Part shown: one piece after another, positions 48,346 to 61,806 of the stretch
Layout of the letters: the number at the start of each line of letters is the position of its first letter
Numbering within the stretch: the stretch's first letter is position 1
Assembly: GCA_947568835.1 (NCBI GenBank)
Contig: OX387604.1
Coordinates: forward strand, 16,645,076 to 16,709,075
Source of the DNA: Protonemura montana
Taxonomy: Eukaryota > Arthropoda > Insecta > Plecoptera > Nemouridae
DNA length: 64,000 bases
Direction: 5' to 3'
Notes under the pieces: generated by a model
The model's database searches: none
The model's input: only the letters and a program-made list of their open reading frames with translations
Told to the model about the DNA's origin: nothing
Program-made: the position numbers and the translations under genes

Positions 48346-49099
48346 AATGAAACTGTAACAGTTATCATCATTCCAAAATCAAATTTCACACGCATTTTTT
48401 CAAATATCACAACATATTTGAATACTTTCGGCAATCCTTCGTCAGTTAGTGATATTCTTCTATTAAAACAACCAGGCACAAAACTTACACCTCAATTTTT
48501 CAGGTAATAAAACTTTTAAAATCCACCTTAAAAAAAAGAAAAGTAAAAAAAAAACTACGCTAGTTAAAATTTCATGCAGAACATAATAAAAAAGCATTTA
48601 AAAAATTTAGTCACATGTCCCATATTAGAGTACGCGCAAGGGTAAAACAGGAGTGAGATATTATTGTCTTATTCGAGTACAGTATCTCTGTCTATAGTTG
48701 TCTACACTCTACTATGTCTGTGCCTCTGCGTGAAAGTGGTGCATGTGGTTTGGTCAGCTTGCTTTGAATAGCGCCAGACTCAGGGGAAATAGCTGGACTA
48801 TGTAAATTCAGAGAGACACTGACGCTAATTTGTAGGGTCGTGGGGAAACGCTACATAATTATTCATGCACTCCCAGCTTCATTCCCAACAATCCCTCTTT
48901 TTACATTCCGTATATAACCCATGTGCGGACATCGGGATGACCTGTTAAAGCCTTCCCTATGAATTACTTGGTTAGCATTATCTTCACCTGTGCTTTTCCT
49001 AGGAACTAGACTAGATCGTGGAACGACTAACAAGCCGCGATTATTGCAACTATATTAGAAGTCAGGATAATTGTCAGGGTAAACGGTTGTTGTGCATTA
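48346..49099. other. Intergenic, nothing specific seen
   Basis: No exon or repeat recognised between the histone-like segment and the LINE. Confidence 0.3.
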
Positions 49100-49885
49100 T
49101 TACGTTATAAATGGAATCAGCACGAAAAATATTTGTGTAATAAACTAAGGACTTCTTGCTGTGCTCTCTTTAAATTAAGAAATATGATTACAAAAACTAA
49201 ACTTAAAGAAGTGTATTGCTCTTACTTTCATTCTAAGACCTTCTATGGAATCACAGCTTGGGGTAATACTGGCTCGGTTCTAAAAGGGGTTTTTAAACTT
49301 CAAAAAAATACTATTAGAATAATAACCAAATCAAAAAAAAAGAAAATCTTGCAGAAAACTATTTATCCGAGAAAGCATTATGACCTTACCTAGCGTTTTA
49401 ATCTTAGAATCACTGTCCTGCATTTTTAAAGAAAAGCATCTTTTTATAAAACATTCAGACGAACATTCTTACGTAACCAGGAATTGTTCAAAACTTTGTA
49501 TTCCCAAACATAGACTAAATTGTTTTAAAGACAGTGTATTTCATCTAGGTATTAAACTTTTTAACAACCTTGCTGACAATGTTTCTACAATTGCTGATTT
49601 TTTAAAGTTTAGACGCACTATTAAACAATTGTTATTATACAAAGGTTTTTATAATATTGACGAATTTTATAAATTAGACATGAATGATTGGACAAAGGTG
49701 TGACTGCTGTTAATTTAGTATTTCACATGACTATCTTAGTATTTTAGTATAAGGCATTGTCTTTGTTTTCCGGCAATTTATTTGTAATGTGTAATCATAA
49801 TGTATTTTTAATCTTGACGAGTCCACATCCTTTTACTATTTGAATGTAAGCCCTGTATTGTACAAAAATACAATACAAATACAAT
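49100..49885 (+). mobile_element. Jockey-like LINE 3' end with tail
   Basis: From about 49112 the frame reads WNQHEKYLCNKLRTSCCALF, then FYGITAWG, then FKLQKNTIRIITK, up to 49393. A shift of frame near 49385 leads into LPSVLILESL, then RNCSKLCIPKHRLN, then GIKLFNNLADN and a C-terminus ending at 49703. This is the reverse transcriptase thumb and C-terminal region of a Jockey-superfamily LINE. After a 3' UTR the element ends in acaatacaaatacaataag. It is 5'-truncated near 49100, and the CRDLF-type motif expected at the frame break is damaged. It is a different subfamily from the copy at 7816, as tail and residues differ. No clear target-site duplication. Confidence 0.82.
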
Positions 49886-52082
49886 AAGAAGTACTAAATA
49901 GACGTACTTTGCAAAATTGTCAAAACTCAAAAAGCACTAGAATTTTATTTAGTTTTTATTTTAAATGTTTTTAGCACACAATGGCATTCTAACGTCGAAT
50001 ATTTTAGCAATCTCAGACATAGAAAAGTAAATAATTAAGATTTCAGCTGCACAAGGCAACTTTATTGACGCAAGAATAGAAAAGGTCTATGTTCAATAGA
50101 AGATGGGGTACTGACACTTCTGATCAATGCGCCAAATCGAATGATGTCACACCTTGGCTATACAATGTCCAGCTATCAAAATCCTTTTGAGAGATTCTTG
50201 TGCCCCCACGTCAGCTTAATAAATTTTGAATTTTCGTAATTTTTTTCTCATGTTTATTTTAAAAGGACTTTTTTTTGTTCGTGTCTTTTTCCGGTATAGT
50301 GGATTTGTTTGTTTGTTTTTATTTTATTTTAGGGGTAGCAGCCCCTTGAAAAGTGTGACTATGTTTCACAATCGCATTGGATGGTTGGCGCATGCCTGTA
50401 CCGGCTTGCTTTTGGGATATTTGCGATTTACGAGGGTCGTTTGGTATACTGCTACCGTGCCAATGATCCTATCACTTCCCTTTTATAAATAATATGGAAA
50501 AGCCCGTGGTCGGAATGAATTAATCTAATGAATCATGGCTCGAAATTTCACAGCTCGTCAATTAATCAATAATCTATTATGATTAGTTACGATTCGGTTA
50601 ACATTGGGTTAAGTTTTCAATAATTCCTGTGCTTGTGGCCTATTAGCGTAATCCACCGTCACTCAGCATGACTCGTACATGGTGCTTGATTTTGGTACAG
50701 AGTAAAAAAAAATCGGGTTCCGGTTAAAGAATGGGTAAAAGCGAGGGCCTTTAATATGCACTGGCAGGTAATTAAAGCAACTGGAACGAGTTAAAATAGT
50801 TGGAACAGAAATGCATGAAATTCTTTTAGGCACTGTATCCGTTTCAATGCATTATTCATGAACACTTTCAGTTAATTGTTTGACGCTTGCAATGCTTGTT
50901 TTGAGCAAATGTGTTATTGTTTTCAGAGAATACATTAAACAATGTGATTATATGTTAGGTCATTTTTCGCGGTTTTCCTTAATATTTGGGTTGGGTTGGT
51001 TTAGGATCATTGGTTAGGATGTAATGGAGTTTCTGCCTGTAAATTACCCTGGCAATTTGCAGATAAGCTCGATTTTAGCGAACTTACCAGAGATTCAAAT
51101 TTCTCCAAAGTTATCTCCGTCGATCGCCAATTCAAGTCAATTGATAAGAATTAATTTCAAAGTAATCATTATCTTCACAGGAAACTACACCACTGGATGC
51201 CTTCGTTTTGTTCGGCATGAAAAAAGATTGATCCAGGTTTTCTGCAACTAATCCCTTCTCCCAGTTTCCAATTTCTAAGAAGACCTATTTCCATAAAGAT
51301 CCATATATTAGCGCAGATGATTATATCTTTTGGCTCTCTGCGCTCTCTAATGGTTCGTAATAGATTGTTATGTGATTCCCGATATTGCTTGGCAAAATAT
51401 ATAGAATCGTTGTTTGTAGATAGATGGATAATTGCATAAAATGTCAAACCACGATTTGCAACTCGCTCAAATGCGGGATCAACTGAAATAGTTCCAGGCC
51501 ATCCCCCTCTTCCCATCCACGCACAATATCATTTTTCCTATCACTGGTATCACCCTCCATAGCTAGACCGCCACATTTATAACAAAAGCTGCAGGGGAAC
51601 TTCTATATCTCGCATATTAATCTGCCAGAACAGACGATAAGCCGCGAATAAATAAAAATATCCATCATAATAATATTATAATAAAGCTAGCACATCCCAT
51701 TTTAATTAAATTGGACATTTGGGTTACGGCTTGAATGGTGAATCTGAATGAAAATACAACACTTATTCAATTTATAAGCAAACAAGTTATTTACTTGTCT
51801 CGGCAAATCTGTCATTGAACAGTGTTCAATACGTATTGTAGGAGCTGCAGTAATGTAAGATAAGCCGGCTAGATGAACACTAAATCCAACCCTTTGGTTT
51901 AGCCCTATGGTACAGGGCCTACCACCTTGTGCTCTGACTTTGTACCTCTGTTACCATGTTATTTGGGTGGGCTGGGTGAGGACAGAGGCGGGTCGGGGAA
52001 AGACTGGGATGTTTTGGGAGCACTACTGATACCAAATGCCAGTAAGTGAACAGATGTGACAGTCCGGCCTTTGGTTTGGTGT
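49886..52082. other. Intergenic, nothing specific seen
   Basis: AT-rich, short frames only. T-rich strand at 50226-50335. The minus frame 51175-51516 lacks recognisable motifs. Confidence 0.3.

Positions 52083-52113
<31 letters not shown>
52083..52113. repeat. Poly-G tract (31)
   Basis: Uninterrupted G run; the Pro-rich minus frames overlapping it are artefacts. Confidence 0.95.
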
Positions 52114-52115
<2 letters not shown>

Positions 52116-53635
52116 AATGCATAGCTAGTAATTCTCATGCATTGTAACACACACATACACACGCGCAATTTTGATTATAGATTAAAATAGAGGAGCAAAG
52201 CGACGGGTTCACTGATAGATCTGAGACTGACAAAACATTTCTCTGATTTCGTATGTGTTTTTCATTAAAATGATATTGTGTTAATTGCAGAAATATTTTT
52301 CATTGCAAGTCTGCGATGATAAATTATGACGTTATACATGAATCGTAATTTTAACCTACTTAAGCTTCAGATTGACCATAGATATTGGTAGTGGTATTCC
52401 ACTATTCTAAAGAAACTACACACAGTGAATGCTTTACAATTTAGGGAATAATTCAGTCTGTGCGTCTGCATTTTCATTGCCTTATACCACATGTGAAACA
52501 TTAAGGCGAGTAAAAATTAAGAAATTGGGAAAAAACGAATAAAAATGTAACGAATTTCTCATCACATTTGTAGATGGATGGAAACAGAATTGTCTCCTCT
52601 TAATTTTCACTATACAAGTCAAATTGTTTGTAACCCACTTCCACTTAAATCGATGAAAAACATTATAATTGTATTTTAATATCAAGCCACTTTGGCCTAC
52701 TTAGAGTATTAAATTTGTAGATATTCTATGCTTTGGATCACCGAGTTCTTGGTTTTTTATGTAAAGTCATGTGAGTAGGGGATGGGGCACGGGAAGAAGG
52801 GGCCAAAGGGGTATTTATTCGCTAAGAAATCCAGCTTCCCCCACACTATCGTGGGATGAGCATATTTTCGTCCCAGTTTGCGCATTTAAAAATCCCATCG
52901 TTTCTCACGCCCCATAAAAATCTCTAGCAGTAAATTGTCTGGTAAAAAAAATGCAGTAGAACTGAAAAAAATTATTCAATTTCCCTAAAATGGCGAGTGG
53001 TATGATGTGTGCATTCGACATATTATCGAGCTCGACGGAAAAAAAAACAACAAAAAACATTGCCTCCCATAAAGAAACGCGACCGCAGACTTCATTATTA
53101 AAGCGGCCTGTATTGCATTTTCTCCTAGTAAAAGAGCGTAAATACTTTCACTTAAATACCCAGAAGAAAACTTTCATTTCCCCAACGCGAAGATTTCCAT
53201 TTCAGGGCAAGATTAAACCGCGAAATAGTCCCGGGAGTCAGTCGACAGTTCCACTCATAACAAAATTGGTGTTGACAATAATGCAAGTCTCCCAGACTTT
53301 TATCTTGATTACTTTTATTCCATGACTATGTGCACCAGCGTCGCAATGAACCACTCTACAGAATCTGATAAGGAAAAAAATATAAACAACCCGTAAAAAC
53401 GAATAAAGGAGAGCCGATAATAAATAAACTAGCTAAAGTTATCTGCTTGCTTCGTGTGCGCCCCGCTTAGAGTGTTTAGGGGTAGGCAATCAGAGAGCTC
53501 TGGAAAACTTTCGTCGGCCAAGTGTATACACGTGACGGGTTCCCTAGCGTATACCATCCATATCTAATCCACTCACTTCCATTTCCACATCCTCCTCTAT
53601 ATAGTGACCGGATTCGGGGCGGTTGCGGGGTCGTA
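52114..53635. other. Intergenic, nothing specific seen
   Basis: The plus frame at 52990-53325 opens with a good-looking ATG context (aaaATGGCG) but shows no domain, and no splice context is evident. Otherwise AT-rich. Confidence 0.3.

Positions 53636-53667
<32 letters not shown>
53636..53667. repeat. Poly-G tract (32)
   Basis: Longest G run in the window, followed after about 35 bp by the ACGTT repeat. Confidence 0.95.
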
Positions 53668-53668
<1 letters not shown>

Positions 53669-53699
53669 CTGCTATTACTTATACCCAGAGCCAGAACGG

Positions 53700-53835
53700 C
53701 AGAACGTTGAAAGAACGTTAAAATAACGTTACACTAACGTTAAAATAACGTTGAATGACGTTGAAAACGCTGAAATAACGTTGAAGGACGTTGCAATAAC
53801 GTTGAAAAATCGTTGACAGAGCGTTCGGTTAGGTC
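53700..53835. repeat. Degenerate ACGTT-anchored tandem repeat
   Basis: About thirteen ACGTT (or one-off) cores spaced 9-12 bp, most in the form AACGTTGAAATA or AACGTTAAAATA. The core holds a CpG and the palindrome AACGTT. The last units (cgttgacagag, cgttcggttagg) are decayed. Confidence 0.85.
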
Positions 53836-53880
53836 ACGTTCCACCTACAGCCACATTGCTATCATGCTTTGCTTTCCCCT

Positions 53881-53893
53881 CCCCCCCCCCCCC
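53881..53893. repeat. Poly-C tract (13)
   Basis: Uninterrupted run of 13 C, preceded by cccct. Confidence 0.9.
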
Positions 53894-56800
53894 ATCCGCC
53901 TAATCTAATGACTATTAGAAATTATTTTAATAAAAATTGCCATAATGTCTGTGATGTATTTATTCTTGCATCGTATTCAACAACTCTTTTATTTTAAATT
54001 TTCTACTGCAGCTATTGACATTGAAATAGTATGAGGATTATTCTTCGAAGATAGTGGTCAGACATTATGGAAGTTAGATCAGCTGACTTCTTACACATTT
54101 TCAATGTTTCATTTCTACTCTGCTAAAACGTCTGGTGGCGCTGGATGGAGCCTGGACCCGGACCCAGGACTCGATATAGTACTTCCCATCCGGGACAAAC
54201 CACGATAAGGAACGCTCAGTCATTCGTCAAATAATAGCTAGTCGCATGGAGAATCTATTTCCAGTGTCTTTTTTCACCGGAAAAAGAGCATCCTTGCCAC
54301 TCGCATTATTCAAATTTGTAGACTTTTGTCCATTCCCAAGACAAACGTCCAAAGAAAGAAATCTTAGAATCTGGCCCATTCAATTTAATCTATTCGCCAA
54401 ATTAGTTATGCGTCATTGAAATGATCGACCCATTGAAAAAGCATTGCTATCCCATGAGAACTTAAATATTCAAGTTAAAGTTCCTATCCTTTCAGTCTTT
54501 TTTACGGCTGTCGGATGTCATTCATAACGAGCTAAATTCTATCGCGACTTCTAATTTGTAATCGAGACAGATTGATCTAACCACAACTATGTGCTTCTTG
54601 GAATCACCGTGTCACCTAAAGGATATACCTAACCGAAATGATCTCACCGCTGCGGTATCATACACTAAATTGTTTCATGGCATTATGTTAATGTAAATTA
54701 GTGTCATTCTTTAAAGCCATTGAGTTATAGATTGTGAGGATTGGGTTATAGATAAGACTGGCTAGTCTGTGCATGCCAGATTCGGTATCATCCCGTAACT
54801 TGGTGCGGTCCTAGGGGATGTTTGATAGTGTAGCAAAAGATATAGATGTTAGAAACTATAGTCTCCACACATGCTCCTGTTTCTGCTACTGTTGCCAACC
54901 AAAAAGCCAGAGGCAAAGCACTCCCTAAATGGTAGCTCCTTCCACCCTCGTCTTCGCTGCTACCCCCAGCGTAAGGATGCATAATAAATTGAGTCTTATC
55001 TCGCACCACTGTTACCGTGCTTGCTCATATTATGCATGTACTCTATTAAAGCAGACCACATTTATTTCATAAATTAGTTATACAGCTGAGTAATGTAGCT
55101 AAATTTGATATTTCTTATTCGAATTTTGAAGCTTGAAGATGGCGTATACCCTTAAGTGGGATAGGGGTGAATAAAATTTTAAAATATGTTGATGGCAGGA
55201 AGTTCGTTATAAATCAGACATTGATCAATAATCTTTATACATTTACAACATCTTTACACATACCTTTCAGACGTGAATAAGTAGTATGAGAGATATTTGG
55301 AAAATAAGGTGATTGTATTGCTACAAATCAGAATTTTTCAATGAACCATAAGAACTTGACCTAAGATAATGGATAACATGTTTTACACGATCCTATTAAA
55401 ACTAAATAAGGGTGATACAAGTCTAAAAGCCTCATGTGTTTAATAGGCATCACAATAATTTAATAATTAACAGTTACATCCATTACACATTTTTATTACA
55501 TCCATTATTACCTCATTTAAATGCACTAAAGGGCATATAGTTAAAAAAAAAGTGCAAGCAAGTACGCGCATTCGTGCAGGGATATTAAATAATAGAATGC
55601 CTTCAGAGTGAAAGACTGATAATGAATCATTACTAATTAGTGTGGTCTCTACGAATAAGCTTGTGAATTCGCGTTCAAGTTTGGGCAGCTGAACTATTGA
55701 ACTGGCTATCTCAAGAGAGTTGCCCAGTTTGAGACATGGTTTCAAGTTGAACCTAATCTAAATGCAGCGGCCGGTACCTTTGCCTGTGCCGGTACCGGTA
55801 CCGGCTCTAGGCCGTTGATCTAGGTAAGGTAACACATTGCAGAAAAACATGCGCCCGTTCTCCTGGACAAGGTGAAGCCGCGACCGCTAGCAGACAAATT
55901 GCGTTGAGATTACAACACTTCGACCAACACAGTATTCCTCTTGTGAAGTCAACATAAAAAAAATCCTCATTAGTTATGTTAATTGTATGTACTTTATCGT
56001 GATGTTTTTAGCGTAAATAGCGGCCAAACCTTTTTAATCTTCAACGAAGTTAACAATATTACTCATGTTATTTGAAATTCGCTTACCAATTTTCTTTCAT
56101 GTTACCTATTCGGTATATTTTACTTTGCATTATAATTCTGTTTTCTTTTATTTGCGGTGCATTTTAATGAAACATCTCATTAATATTTTCTGCGGTATGT
56201 ACTTCGGTATGGTCATTAAAAGCGTAATAAAAATATTTTGTTTCTAATGAACCAATAACTAATAACGATTTCATTGAGTTGAGACGCTTCGAAGCATCTT
56301 TTACTTATCATTTATGAAATTATGTGCTTATTTGTATAATAACGGAAATGAAGAAATAAATATACAAATATACAAATATATTAGCTAATGAGACTTAACT
56401 ATTGATTATTATACCCTACCAAACTAAAGGCCTGATCTAAACTATCTAATTTCAAAACTCAATAGAATTTTGACATTAAATAAAATTGTGATAGTTCAAG
56501 AATTTTCACAAAACGATTATGCATTTTATTGGGGGCTCATAACATGTCCTGCAACAAAATATACTTTTTGTTAATTCAAGAGATTTCTCTCTATCAGTCA
56601 GAAATGGTTCCTTGCTCTGTTGATAATAAATCCATCCTGATGAATTTCCTTCGATTTCTGATCAACATCTTTAGACCTGCACCTGACCCACCGGCTCTAG
56701 AGTATAATTTCCTACACGTTTTGCGATAATACGAGCTGCTGGTGGAGGTAAGGTGAGTTTAGTTTACGATAATATGCTTGAGCGGAAAGATTCGTTTCGC

Positions 56801-59800
56801 TCAGAGGTTACTGGCGTTGGTTAGAGGCCCGACACCGCGTGCTCGATGGTCTAAAACTCCTCGGTGAAACATGTGTGCCTGCTGAGCAGCCAAACTGAAA
56901 CCACAGACACCTGTGGCTAAACGCTCTCCCATCTACTGACCATCAACTCAAGACTTGACTCAAGAATATTGCACCAGATAAGGTATTTGGAACCAATACA
57001 ATTTCACCTTTTCGTTCGACTTCCTCAATAAAATGAAGCGATCCAAGGAATATTTATCACCTAACCTACTGAATTCAACCGGTCAATCGTATATTCACTT
57101 GATTTTTGATTACTTTGTTTCAGAGAGTGATTCGACGTGTACCCAGCTTTTATTTTTCAAATTATCGTACACCCACTTTTAAATTCAAGAAATACTCTGG
57201 AATACGATGAACATTTTCGAGTTCGCTGTAAAAATTGTATTCCACATTTGGTGGTATTACTTTGCTTGTTTTATAAGGAATTTACGATTGACCCGATAAG
57301 TCAAGAACGAACACCCGAAGACGGAAATTGGCTGGAAATTTTGAGTTATTCTAATTTTAAAAGAACTGAACACAGTTGTGAAAAACTTTAATTCTTTTCC
57401 CCAACAAGTTGGAAAACCACCGTATACCCAATTTTTTTCCAGCACTACACTACCGATCGCGATAATAAAGTGACATTCTATATGCTTGTATAAAGATGCT
57501 TCCAAATGATCTTTTTTCAGCATCTTCCGAACAAGAAGTAGAAAGATAGGACAAAAACAAGTGTAAGGTATATATGAGAGTAAGAAGACATCCATCATGT
57601 CGTCGAGAGTGATCATTTAGTAAGGGTGATTTCCTTCCTATAATGATCTATCACTAGAAATTCGTAGGAGTCACAAGACGTTCGCGTTTTCTTTATTCTG
57701 TTCTTGCACATCGAAGGTGGGCATTAGTTCGTTTTTTTTTTTGCGTAAAAATGTTGATACGATTAACGGATATGTCTTCTGTTGTTTTAGCTCATTCTCC
57801 TTAAACACACCATCAGTGTAAAAAGCTCGTAAAATCAGGGTCGAACCTGAACAGGAATATAAACAAAGAAAAAAAAACGATCTGCTAGAGATTTTTTTTT
57901 TTTTTCTAGTTTTTAGCTTGGTAGATTCCATTAGTATATGAAGCAGTAAGTTTTTTTTTGTAATATTTTTAGGATTTTTTTTGTAGATTCTCAATCAATG
58001 ACATTGCCGATTTAAAAGTTTTGTAATGCCCTTTTGGTTTTGTCGGTCAAATTGTTGGGGCAATCCAAGAACCACCAAGAAAACAGTGTGCCTACTTGTA
58101 AGTGATAAATCGCTCAAATAGTTTTTGAGTAACTCCCGAACCAAAAAAAAAACAAAAACAAAAACAATCGTGTTTTTCCTGAACCTAAGCCGGAATCCAA
58201 ACGTATTCCAGAAAATTTCCAAAACACGAATCTGAACCAGAACAATGTTTGATTATCAAATTTGAAAACCCGAATTCAAGACCGTACCAATGAGGAGAAT
58301 CTACCAAAACGCGAACAATTTGTTTCTGTCAATCTCTTCTTGAAACAGCCTGAAAATAATTTCAAGGTAAAAAAAGATAGGTCGAAACTAGCGAGATCCG
58401 TCCACCTTACCAACACCTTCAATCGGCGGACACGAAGAAATGCTGAAGGGGGTTGGATTACAGACTCAAGATTACGCTTCAGATATCAATGATAAGTTTG
58501 TTAACCCTCCCTACAGTGTATAATACGGAGATCTGGTCGAGCATAAGCTATTATAATGAGTTTCCTCAGCTGGGTAGCCCTCCTTCCAGCGTCATAGCTG
58601 AACCTGCTATTAGATTTGATTCAAATCTATTTTATCTCAGAGATGGTCTAGCATATTTGACAGCATCCTCCAGTCTGCCCCAATGACGGCTCATCTCATA
58701 TTCCATCACCGAGTTAGCATCTTCGAAGACGTTCCATTTCTCTTTAACAAATGAGAAGAAGTAGGAGCATCACTTATGCCAGTTTTATATCGGAATATAT
58801 TCATGTGTAGGGTCATACACAAAATACATAACCTAACGTCCATCGTGACTTCAAGCCTGAATTGCTGTACGTGGGTTCTGTTGATGAATAATATTATACA
58901 GTTTGTTCTTATTAAAACTGATTTTTATACATGATTGCTGTCTAAATTCACCGCTCTTTCCTTTCTTGACGTGCTGTCTTAAGTAATGCCTTCTTTTGTC
59001 TCTGTCTAGCCCTAATCACTTTACGTTACCTGTATGTTTGGTTTATTATACGTATAGCGTTATGCAAGTTTTCTCTCCGTCTTTAGATCCGTTTCTCCTT
59101 AGCATATTAGCCTATATTAGCTAAGAGGAACGAGGATCGCCTATTTCACCTCACGAACCAAGGAGGTAAGGTAGCAACATAACAAAATTTATAATATCGT
59201 GCATATATCTATGATAAGCATGCTTTGTTTTCTTGTGTTATGACAAACCTTTCTTGAAAATTGAATTTGTTCCTCGCCGATGCTCACGTGTGAGCTGTTG
59301 TGTGTGTGTGTGTGGCAGGTATTTGTGAGTAACGAGTAGCCATTTTAACCAGTTTAATTATGTGCCGTTGGGTGAATAGTGAATGGTATGAGAAGGCACA
59401 GGTTGGGATGAGAGTAACCCCGCGCGGTCGCACCTAGAAGGCGCTAAGAGGCTGAAAGAGATCGAGCGAAGGTAGACAATTATACATAGCTAAGATAATG
59501 AGACAGGACTGACCAGCTATCAATCAAGACCATGATAACACGTACTTATTAGACACGCATATTGAAAGGTAATTGAGCTACGATGGCGGCCGTGTCGGTG
59601 TTTTCTTCGTAGCTGTCATGTCTTGAAATCTAGACACTAGCATGAATTTAAATGTGGTTTTATGATAGAATTTTGGAAAATATTTCCGAAGCACACAATT
59701 ACATATATACACCTTGGTTAATGGTTACTTACAGTCTTTTATGCAATAAGAAATAAATGTCATGTTTTCTTTTAATTATAAAAGTTATATTTCTTGATTA

Positions 59801-60740
59801 TGAGTTGGCTTGATCGCTTAGGCTTCCCCGAAAAATGATCTTGATTCACGAATAGAATTTGATATCATTGATGTGATGGAAAAAGGTGTGCACGTGAAAG
59901 GACACGAGAATGTGTCTGAATTTATAAGCAAAAACAACTCCTAAAAGAATGCGCCGACGGCCGTTTACCGACACCAAACAATCGAAATCTCTAATGCAGG
60001 GTATTTTTATAAATTGGTAGGTGCGATACTGGACGAGCGTAGCAAGCGAAACAAATACTTAAAGCTTTGTGCTCAAACAACATTTCACTTCTTGTTTGAT
60101 GGTGTGTGAGATCTTTTGTGTTCTATGAACAAAAATATCAATGCAAACCATTAATTATTTTCAGGACAATTGATTGATCGTGGTTTTGACTTTGAGGCAT
60201 TTTTTTTTTAATTTTCACGTTGTTTTTTCACGAACAGGAAATTTTCCGCCTTTCCATATTAGCATCAGAGATTCCGCTGCAGAAAGAGAAAACAAACTTC
60301 TTATTTTATGGTTATAAGAGGTCTCAAAATTGGAAATTTGGATTCTGAACCTCAGAATGCGTTTTTCATTTGAGTTCAAAATTGATGTAAATTTACACAA
60401 ATTTGCTTTAGAAACCCAGATATATTTTGGTTTTGCTGTGACTATCGTTTGACAAAACATACCTTTTTAAGTCATTTTAGATTCTCAGAGTCAACATTTT
60501 TATTTTCATATATACCTTTAATTATTGTAGCCTTCGCACATTTTGACTTCATACCAGAATTATTGCCTAAAGGGCTTACAAAAAGAATAGCATTTCAATG
60601 CACGTAATCCTTGTGCATATAATTTTATCAAATTTCCTCACCTGTCTGTCTTCGAACAAATAATACACAATAGAAATTAAACCTAAACATTCAAGGACAA
60701 TGAAAATATAACTAACTCCATCCGATATCTTCAGATTTTG
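53894..60740. other. Nearly 7 kb without a recognisable gene
   Basis: Small patches only: GGTACC/GTGCCGG-rich sequence at 55769-55804, (TG)n near 59299-59313, AAAAC repeats near 58140-58166. The frame at 57137-57391 follows a strong acceptor-like tttgtttcag, but the protein is not recognisable and there is no donor context. Minus frame 54788-55009 (GGSSEDEGG) is also unrecognised. A YY1-like ATGGCGGCC is at 59583. Confidence 0.3.
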
Positions 60741-60783
60741 CCACAACCAGATGCAACCAGATGCAACCAGGTGCAACCAGGTG
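60741..60783. repeat. Decamer repeat, CAACCAGATG/CAACCAGGTG, 4 units
   Basis: Four 10-bp units in register, A or G varying at one position. Confidence 0.9.
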
Positions 60784-61378
60784 ACTAATGTCATCTAGAA
60801 AGCTGAAGACATCATGGTTTTGTTTAAATCATAAGAAATCAGCCCGAAGTACTCATAAGGTAAACAATCCACAAACATCGAGTTATTTTCTTTTAGCCAA
60901 TCATCAGTCATCTTACTGCACAGTCACTCATTTAGTCAAATCAGTTTGCAGTCATCATGCCTTCCCACATAGATTCTTTAAGATGATATACCGCAGATAA
61001 TCAATGATTATTCCCCATGATCTCATATCAGACTCAAACCTTCTCTTTGTATCACGGGTTTCATAAGAAAGTTCTGAAACAGCTGTGCTGGAAAAAAATA
61101 GCCATCTTAAATATTGTGTATTTTTTAAATCAGTTTATGACCAATTTTGTTTCATAGAAGACGTTGATTGTAACAATCTTATAATCCTCATTTAGCAGTC
61201 AATTTGTCCCGCGTTGTTTTCCATATGTTAAGGCAGGTATGGGGAACAATAAGAAACCTTCCTTTCTTAAGGACCTGTACGAATCTTGGTCTTTGTAATT
61301 CTTCCCATTGAACTGCACTGCATGAAATTATCGAAACCTAATCGGTATGCGGAAGGTAAAGCTTACTGGGTGAGCCTG
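60784..61378. other. Intergenic, nothing specific seen
   Basis: No exon, element or RNA gene recognised between the two arrays. Confidence 0.3.
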
Positions 61379-61806
61379 TACCTTTGCATATACCATTGCA
61401 TGTATTGCATGTACCTTTGCATATACCTTTGCATGCACCTTTGCATGTACCTTTGCATATACCTTTGCATATACCTTTGCATGCACCTTTGCATATACCT
61501 TTGTATATACCTTTGCATTTACCTTTGCATATACCTTTGCATATACCTTTGCATGTATTGCACATACCTTTGCATATTCTTTGCATGCACCTTTGCATAT
61601 ACCTTTGCATATACCTTTGCATGTATTGCACATACCTTTGCATATTCTTTGGATGCACCTTTGCATATACCTTTGCATATACCTTTGCATGTATTGCACA
61701 TACCTTTGCATATTCTTTGCATGCACCTTTGCATATACCTTTGCATATACCTTTGCATATATATACCTTTGCATATACCTTTGCTTGTACCTTTGCATGT
61801 ACCTTT
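61379..61806. repeat. 12-bp minisatellite, ACCTTTGCATAT, with 68-bp higher-order repeat
   Basis: Units alternate among ACCTTTGCATAT, ACCTTTGCATGC and ACCTTTGCATGT. A longer block beginning tgtattgcacatacctttgc starts at 61554, 61622 and 61690, exactly 68 bp apart, and includes a shortened unit (attctttgc). Since 12 is a multiple of three, frames stay open on both strands (IPLHIPLH and KGICKGIC types); none looks like a real gene. Confidence 0.96.
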
